From Metallyticus violacea (Eukaryota > Arthropoda > Insecta > Mantodea > Metallyticidae): a stretch of DNA of 64,000 nucleotides. Positions 58,900 through 64,000 of the stretch are shown in pieces. The notes beneath the pieces were generated by a model. The model was not told where the DNA came from, ran no database searches, and saw nothing but the letters and a program-made list of their open reading frames with translations. A program made the position numbers and the translations under genes. Location of the stretch: NCBI GenBank assembly GCA_030762175.1, contig CM060838.1, positions 19,954,501 to 20,018,500 on the forward strand, in the 5' to 3' direction. The stretch's first letter is position 1. Each line of letters starts with the position of its first letter.

Positions 58900-59693
58900 G
58901 AAGCTATAGCACCTTTATCAGTCGAAATTCCACAATAAAAAAAGCGCTGCAACTATAGGTAGAATAGAACGAAAAAGGGTCGACAGTAGTTGTTGCTAAT
59001 AGAAAAACGTTATTTCTAAAGAAAGCAAAAGTAAGATGTACTTTAACGTACAGTTACTTGAGTTCGTCTTTTTAGAGGAGGGAAAACTCAAGGAAAATGC
59101 ACGTACTAAGGTATTCGGAAAGAAATGGCAACAGTACGGCTGCTAGCCGTACCTGTGGAATCTTGTGTTATGCTATAGAGCAGCAATTTCATATTCTGCC
59201 ATATTGAAAATTAAATTAACCATATTTTATAAATACAGTGAATGTATCTGAATTGTAGTAAGTAATACCGCCCTTAAAATGTTCAGTTTGTACGAGTATA
59301 AGAATGTAATAATAATCCAAGTCAAAATGCAACTTAATGCTCGTGGGAGAGATGTCCTACCATGCCGAACTATTTTGCAAGCTGTGTGGAAGTATTTCAT
59401 ACAGGAAGTGAATACAGGCCCGTGGCTGCAACAGAAAATTTCCATGTTGAAGCAAGAAAACAAGCGCTGGAAATGTGTGGAGATTTCCATGGAATTTGGA
59501 AATGCTGAAAGTTTGTGGCCGCTGGGATCTGCACAGTGTAACTGAAATAGGAAAGTGGCAGCAATACTGCATCTGGAGCGATATGAACATGGAAATTTAG
59601 CCTTTCTTCGTCACATTACCATGACCAATGAGAGATGATTGCACTCAAATGAGCTCAAAAGATATTCAAGATAATGGCATCATAGGAATTCAC
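58900..59693. other. Unassigned sequence
   Basis: An 88-codon frame at 59279-59545 plus and overlapping minus frames are unrecognised. Confidence 0.35.
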
Positions 59694-59703
59694 CACTCAC
59701 AAA

Positions 59704-59936
59704 GGATCGATGGATATTTTCGGGCGTAAAAATCCTAAGTATGGCTTCCTTCGGAAGGGAAGTAAAGCAGTGGGTCCCGTGTCGTACATTTACGGCACGA
59801 AAAAGAACCTCAAGCTTGAAAGAGAGGCCTCTGAGCAAAATTTGTCGGCCGTTTCACGCCCTGAGTTGAATGGGACGCTGATGACCTGAGATGTTAAAAG
59901 AGCGTCCATAAATAAATCAATCAAAAAAAAAAAAAA
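59704..59936 (+). mobile_element. SINE-A copy 12, 5-prime truncated with target duplication
   Basis: It begins at GGATCGATGGATATTTTCGG, downstream of the B box, and runs to the CATAAATAAATC tail and an A tract. CACTCACAAA occurs exactly at 59694-59703 and 59937-59946, so truncation happened at insertion and not later. This is the classic outcome of target-primed reverse transcription by a LINE enzyme. Confidence 0.93.
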
Positions 59937-60084
59937 CACTCACAAAAAATGCCGCGGATTTCAGGTTTCTTTGAAAGAAAGATTATTGAGCGTTGTGATT
60001 ATAAATGCACAATTTATTAAAAGCAAATGCAGGTTACTGTAATTACTTGGAAGATTAAAAAACATCTGAGAGACATTTGCTTTC

Positions 60085-60380
60085 TTTTTTTTTTTGAGTA
60101 GTGTTTAACGCCCGTTTTCACTACTGAGGCACCACAGGCGGTGGACACTGATGATACATGAGATGAAATGATAAATTGGGAAAGGATATTTTTTTTTTTT
60201 TTTAAGGAAGGAAGCGTTCCAGGCCTAAGTTTAGGTACCTCCCCGGCATTTGCCAGTTATGAAGACTGAGGAAAACCTGGAAAAAACCCCAGTCAGGGAG
60301 GACGGTCCTGGCGGGATTCGAACCGCAGACCTCCCGCTCACGAGTCCGTGCCTTAACGACCTCGGCCACCCGTGGCGGTT
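60085..60380 (-). mobile_element. SINE-B copy 8
   Basis: A full-length minus-strand copy; the T tract at the left is its oligo-A tail. The head at the right has GATTCGAACCGCAGACCTCC and ends CCACCCGTGGCGGT. ACATTTGCTTTC is repeated exactly at 60073-60084 and 60381-60392, a 12-bp target duplication. Confidence 0.95.
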
Positions 60381-60565
60381 ACATTTGCTTTCAATTATAT
60401 ATAAACGTATATCAAAAGTAACCTAACTGTAGTAGTGTAAAACAGTACATTTATTGTCATTACTTTCCGAATGAGCCGGAAGAACTGAACCCAGCAGTAA
60501 AAACATGCAATCCTTATAATTTCAGTGTATAGGTATTTACATTTGAGAAAATTATAGGTTACAAG

Positions 60566-60579
60566 ATAAAAGAGAGGAT
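60566..60579 (+). repeat. Target-site duplication of SINE-A copy 13 (left)
   Basis: ATAAAAGAGAGGAT, repeated without mismatch at 60857-60870. Confidence 0.92.
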
Positions 60580-60856
60580 TGATTTATTTATGGACGCTCT
60601 TTAACATCTCAGGTCATCAGCGTCCCATTCAACTCAGGGCGTGAAACGGCCGACAAATTTTGCTCAGAGGCCTCTTTTTTCAGGCTTGAGGTTCTTTTTC
60701 GTGCCGTAAATCTACGACACGGGACCCACGGCTTTACTTCCCTTCCGAAGGAAGCCATACATCCCGAAAAAATCCATCGGTCCTGGCCGGGTTCGAACCC
60801 GCGATCTTGGGTATAGGAGGCAAGTATGGTAACCACTACACCACCAGGACCGACGT
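60580..60856 (-). mobile_element. SINE-A copy 13, young
   Basis: A minus-strand copy bracketed by a perfect 14-bp target duplication. Head, B box (GGGTTCGAACCCG) and acceptor-stem-like pairing are intact. About 16 bases are missing before the CCCGAAAAAATCCATCGG part. With copies 11 and 15 it best represents the active form. Confidence 0.96.
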
Positions 60857-60870
60857 ATAAAAGAGAGGAT

Positions 60871-61710
60871 AACTTTAAAACAGACTATGAGAGAGATCTT
60901 TATAGAATCCACGTATTTATCAAGGAGTAAATTAAGGGTGTGACAGGTCTTCACACCCACGAATGCCCGAGATTGAATGTATTTACACAATTTAAACTAA
61001 TAATTATAAAATATCTTGTATAGCCTGTAGTAACAACTAAGAATATTTCGTTCATTAGAAAAAAATATTTGGCTACTGGACGCGTACCTTTCTGGCGTGA
61101 GGAAAAGGCTTCCTATTGTAATCTCTTGTGCTCTTACTGATAATGGCTCGAGCAATAAGTCTCTCTATTGTGATAAAGCTAAATAAATGCAGATGTCCGG
61201 CAGGGGTCGAACAATAGTCTTTTGTATCCTTAGTTGCAATAGATGATCGGAAATTCGTTAAAGATAGAAAAGGAACCGGTGTTAGCGATGACGTCATTAC
61301 ATCGATTGATCATGAACTCTCCAATGAGGAGCCAAAGAGTTGATGAATTTAAAGCGAACGCGTTTGGGAACACCAATAATATTTGAATATTTTGAAGGCT
61401 CAGTAACCGTGGGCGCTATTCTGTGAACCCCATCAGCTCTCGTGAACACGTGCGGACATTTTGAATTTAGCATATAAGTGGAAGAGAAAGCAGTCCCATG
61501 GCCAGTACAGTATAATAATTACCAGATACAGTAGACAAGTGAAAGACGAGAGACACATAATGCAGTTTCAGGGCCGTAAATGCAGCACATGTAGCTCTAG
61601 CGGTCTTGATGTCAAAGAGGTAACAAACCATGTGGCCGACAACAAATTATCATGTGAATAAACACTTCTAGGCGTTAATGAAACAAATTGTTGCGTGATT
61701 TCAACCCTTC
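60871..61710. other. Unassigned sequence
   Basis: No recognised gene; TGACGTCA occurs at 61288-61295. Confidence 0.4.
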
Positions 61711-61718
61711 CCTTATCT

Positions 61719-61799
61719 CCCTCGTCCCGTGACTACGAGGGCACAAAAGGCGACTTCGAGCCCCTGAAAGACCCGGGGTACGAAGCGGAACCCCCGGGT
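61719..61799. repeat. Two adjacent GC-rich hairpins
   Basis: CCCTCGT (61719-61725) pairs with ACGAGGG (61735-61741). ACCCGGGG (61771-61778) pairs with CCCCGGGT (61792-61799). Both sit in a GC-rich patch unlike its flanks. Their function is unknown. Confidence 0.7.
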
Positions 61800-62602
61800 A
61801 AATATCCCACAACAATAACTACGTCGACACTACATTCTATTAAAAACCTCTTCAAGGTTATCAGCAGGATTTGAAGACGAACATATTGAGTGTTCAATTG
61901 CAAAAATCGTGTTTGAAAGAATAGAGGATAAAATAGGTTCTTAAAGAGAATGCAGGAATTATATTCTGCTCAATGGTTGTAACTTTATTGTTGTAGTGGC
62001 TGAAGATGGGGCAACTGTGAGTTACTGATTTCTCCAAATAATCCTTAGTGCATGCATTCTTGAAGTGCGAGTGCAATCTCAAGGGCTCATGCTTCGCATC
62101 TTTGTACCTAAGGCTTTGCAAATGACTTCCCAAATAAGACGCTCTCTGCCTTATGGTAAGTAATGGTCGGGTATTAGGAGCATGACCAATTAGTTGGTGT
62201 CCAGTGCAGCGTATCTGTCCATAACGATCCTAGAGTTGAATGCAAGATGTTCATACAGATTGGCTTCAGCCTACCATTGTTCGCAGACAATCTGTTACTT
62301 CCAGTACCGGGTTAGTCTCCTCATCTTTGAGTTGGTAATTAGACAAACCTGCATTTTGCAGTCGATGGGAAATGCAGGAGCTCTCAAATGACCTGCCGCA
62401 TTCATCACAGCGTCCTAAACCTTTATCTACTGTTGCTTGTTGCTCCAGAACTACTCCTATTTTTTGTCTTTCTTTTGTATGTAAGAATATGTACAAAGAG
62501 TAAAATATCATTCAGTACCTTATATTTGTTATTTCACATGAATGGGAGTTTATTCGCATTTAGTTATTATGTTCAATAATTCAGGTTCTGATAGTAATTT
62601 GT
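61800..62602. other. Unassigned sequence
   Basis: Nothing recognised. The frames at 61894-62133 and 62266-62511 minus have no supported family. Confidence 0.35.
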
Positions 62603-62665
62603 GGAGGCCTCTGAGCAAAATATGTCGGCCGTACATGCCCTGATTTGAATGCGTCCGTAAATAAG
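62603..62665 (+). mobile_element. SINE-A copy 14, short tail fragment
   Basis: Only GGAGGCCTCTGAGCAAAAT, GTCGGCCGT and a GCGTCCGTAAATAA end remain, with an internal deletion. Confidence 0.75.
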
Positions 62666-62759
62666 CCATATAAAAATGGTAATATGTTATGTAATTGAAC
62701 TCCATATGATGAGGATTTTTACATTAATATATATAATGGAAAACAAAACAGACTGATCC

Positions 62760-62860
62760 ACCCAGTATTTGAACTCCCGGTCTTCACCACTAAAGCCCAA
62801 CGCATGCACAGTGCAACACGAATCAGTGCATTCCGAGAGGCACATAACTGTAGCAGCCAG
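62760..62860 (-). repeat. tRNA-like segment, decayed
   Basis: On the minus strand GGGAGTTCAAATACTGGG resembles a T arm, and GCATGCGTTGGGCTTTAGTG precedes it. The A-box side is poor. Confidence 0.35.
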
Positions 62861-63194
62861 TTCGGCCAAAATTGATACGATGCAGGGGACAATATTAAGG
62901 GATAGTCTATAAAACTCCGGAGTTATGTACTTACCAATTCGCAGGATGAGAAAGACTTTCTCGGTGTGTGTATATTATGTGTATAAATAATATAAATGAA
63001 AAAAAAGAACGGTATAAACAATGCAATTAAAATTACAATAACTAGAGAAGCAGAAAAAGTATAAAACACTTAGTATTCACAGATAATGGGAGTACAGCGA
63101 TTGGGTTTTATCCTTTTTCTACTTCTCTAGTCATTGTTATTTTATATATATTATATATTACTATCATGCCATTTTTATGCTCTACAGAAGAATC

Positions 63195-63479
63195 GGTCCT
63201 GGTGGTGTAGTGATTACCATACTTGTCTCCTAAACCCAAGATCGCGGATTCGAACCCGGCCAGGACCGGGCCTAAAAATCCTAAGTATGGCTTCCTTCGG
63301 AAGGGAAGTAAAGCCGTGGGTCCCTTGTCGTACATTTACGGCACGAAAAAGAACCTCAAGCCTGAAAGAGAGGCCTCTGAGCAAAATTTGTCGGCCGTTT
63401 CACGCTCCGAGTTGAATGGGACGCTGATGACCTGAGCTGTTATAGAGCGTCCATAAATAAATAAAATAAAAAAAGAAGA
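63195..63479 (+). mobile_element. SINE-A copy 15
   Basis: A plus-strand copy with a complete head (GGTCCTGGTGGTGTAGTGAT to CGGCCAGGACCG) and a small deletion right after it. The tail is CATAAATAAATAAAATAAAA. AGAAGAAT occurs at 63186-63193 and 63480-63487, a plausible target duplication. Confidence 0.93.
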
Positions 63480-63487
63480 AGAAGAAT

Positions 63488-64000
63488 CTGCTTCACAATT
63501 TGAGCGTGAAATAAAAAAATTCCGGGATAATATGGACATTTGATGAGCTATAATGTTCTTTCCCAAGGAAGGGGGGGGGGCTGATTTACATCCAAATTAA
63601 TATTAAATAGAATGCTGAGGGCGACATGAGAGTAGGAATTTTGCTTTAAACGGAGGAAAATAAAAATTGAGTAAGAAATATATATTTATAAACATAGTTC
63701 TGAGAAGGCCTGTTTATGACTTCTGAATTCTAAAGCTGTCTTTTCTGTAATTCATACTAAATGTATGTTATCTGTTAATACTAAAGGCGAGTTGCATTTG
63801 TCTTCCCTAGAGTGGCATTCGATATGTTTAGAAGTTAAGTAGCAATGCATAATACTTATACTTGTATTACATTAACTTCTTTCCTCTCTGACTTAGGTTC
63901 AATTTTGCACAAATTCCCATCCAATGCGTATTAATGAATATATTGGTGGTAATGACACGAGCAGACATATGTTGTTAATGTAATCTAACAGAGACCAGGA
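63488..64000. other. Unassigned sequence
   Basis: A run of 10 G lies at 63571-63580. No gene or repeat was recognised to the end of the window. Confidence 0.4.

Noticed and set aside
60784..60854. Functional tRNA genes
   Set aside because: The tRNA-like heads here and in the other copies are followed by constant SINE bodies and bracketed by target duplications; isolated tRNA-like pieces have defective boxes or stems.
63134..63415. Open frames of 70-93 codons with peptides such as RSRIRTRPGP or FEPAILGLEGKYGN
   Set aside because: They lie inside SINE-A copies (also 58678-58938, 60609-60990, 49456-49836, 38756-39004) and recur wherever the SINE does; they are translations of a non-coding repeat.

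Overview
The window looks like a stretch of arthropod nuclear DNA from a large, AT-rich, repeat-laden genome. Evidence for this: no operons or dense long reading frames; long AT-rich stretches with microsatellites; two abundant tRNA-derived SINE families with target-site duplications; decayed mariner and Tc3-like DNA transposons of the kind common in insects and arachnids; a non-LTR reverse-transcriptase remnant; and a short interstitial (TTAGG)-type run, the insect telomere unit. An insect with a bulky genome fits best, but a spider or other arthropod cannot be excluded. I found no host protein-coding gene that I can support, so the window is probably intergenic or deep intronic.

Layout. 0-13 kb: a complete but dead mariner with both terminal inverted repeats (1.30-2.51 kb), SINE copies at 3.5, 5.9, 9.4, 10.3 and 12.9 kb, and two related, internally deleted Tc3-like transposon remnants (4.4-5.0 and 10.7-11.8 kb). 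The second remnant is split by an AT-rich insert. 13-27 kb: a SINE-free stretch with microsatellites, a Tc3-like transposase remnant (16.5-16.9 kb), an unidentified repeat in two inverted copies (17.2-17.6 and 19.1-19.5 kb), an interstitial telomere-like run (22.8 kb), a second mariner family on the minus strand (23.4-24.7 kb) and a diverged direct repeat around a TGACGTCA core (25.7 and 26.4 kb). 27-45 kb: SINEs again, a repeat pair at 28.6/31.7 kb, a composite inverted/direct repeat at 35.5-36.5 kb and a truncated relative of the second mariner (37.7-38.1 kb). 45.4-46.3 kb: an (ACT)n-rich block with a nearly identical 401-bp tandem duplication. 46-64 kb: more SINEs, including a three-copy cluster at 59.7-60.9 kb, a reverse-transcriptase remnant next to a Tc3-like transposase end (54.0-54.9 kb), several unassigned open frames and a double GC-rich hairpin at 61.7 kb.

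For reference, SINE-A has a tRNA-like head starting GGTCCTGG, a body ending in AAAGAGCGTCC, and a TAAATAAA-rich tail. SINE-B has a Leu/Ser-like tRNA head starting CCGCCACGGGTGGCCGAG, a body ending in GGGCGTTAAACAC, and an oligo-A end. I count 15 SINE-A and 8 SINE-B copies or fragments, about 5.8 kb or 9 percent of the window by hand count. Nothing here forms a cooperating gene system. The interest lies in the repeat biology: SINE families sharing part of a head, shared-deletion transposon derivatives and unclassified repeats. All family assignments were made by eye without database searches.
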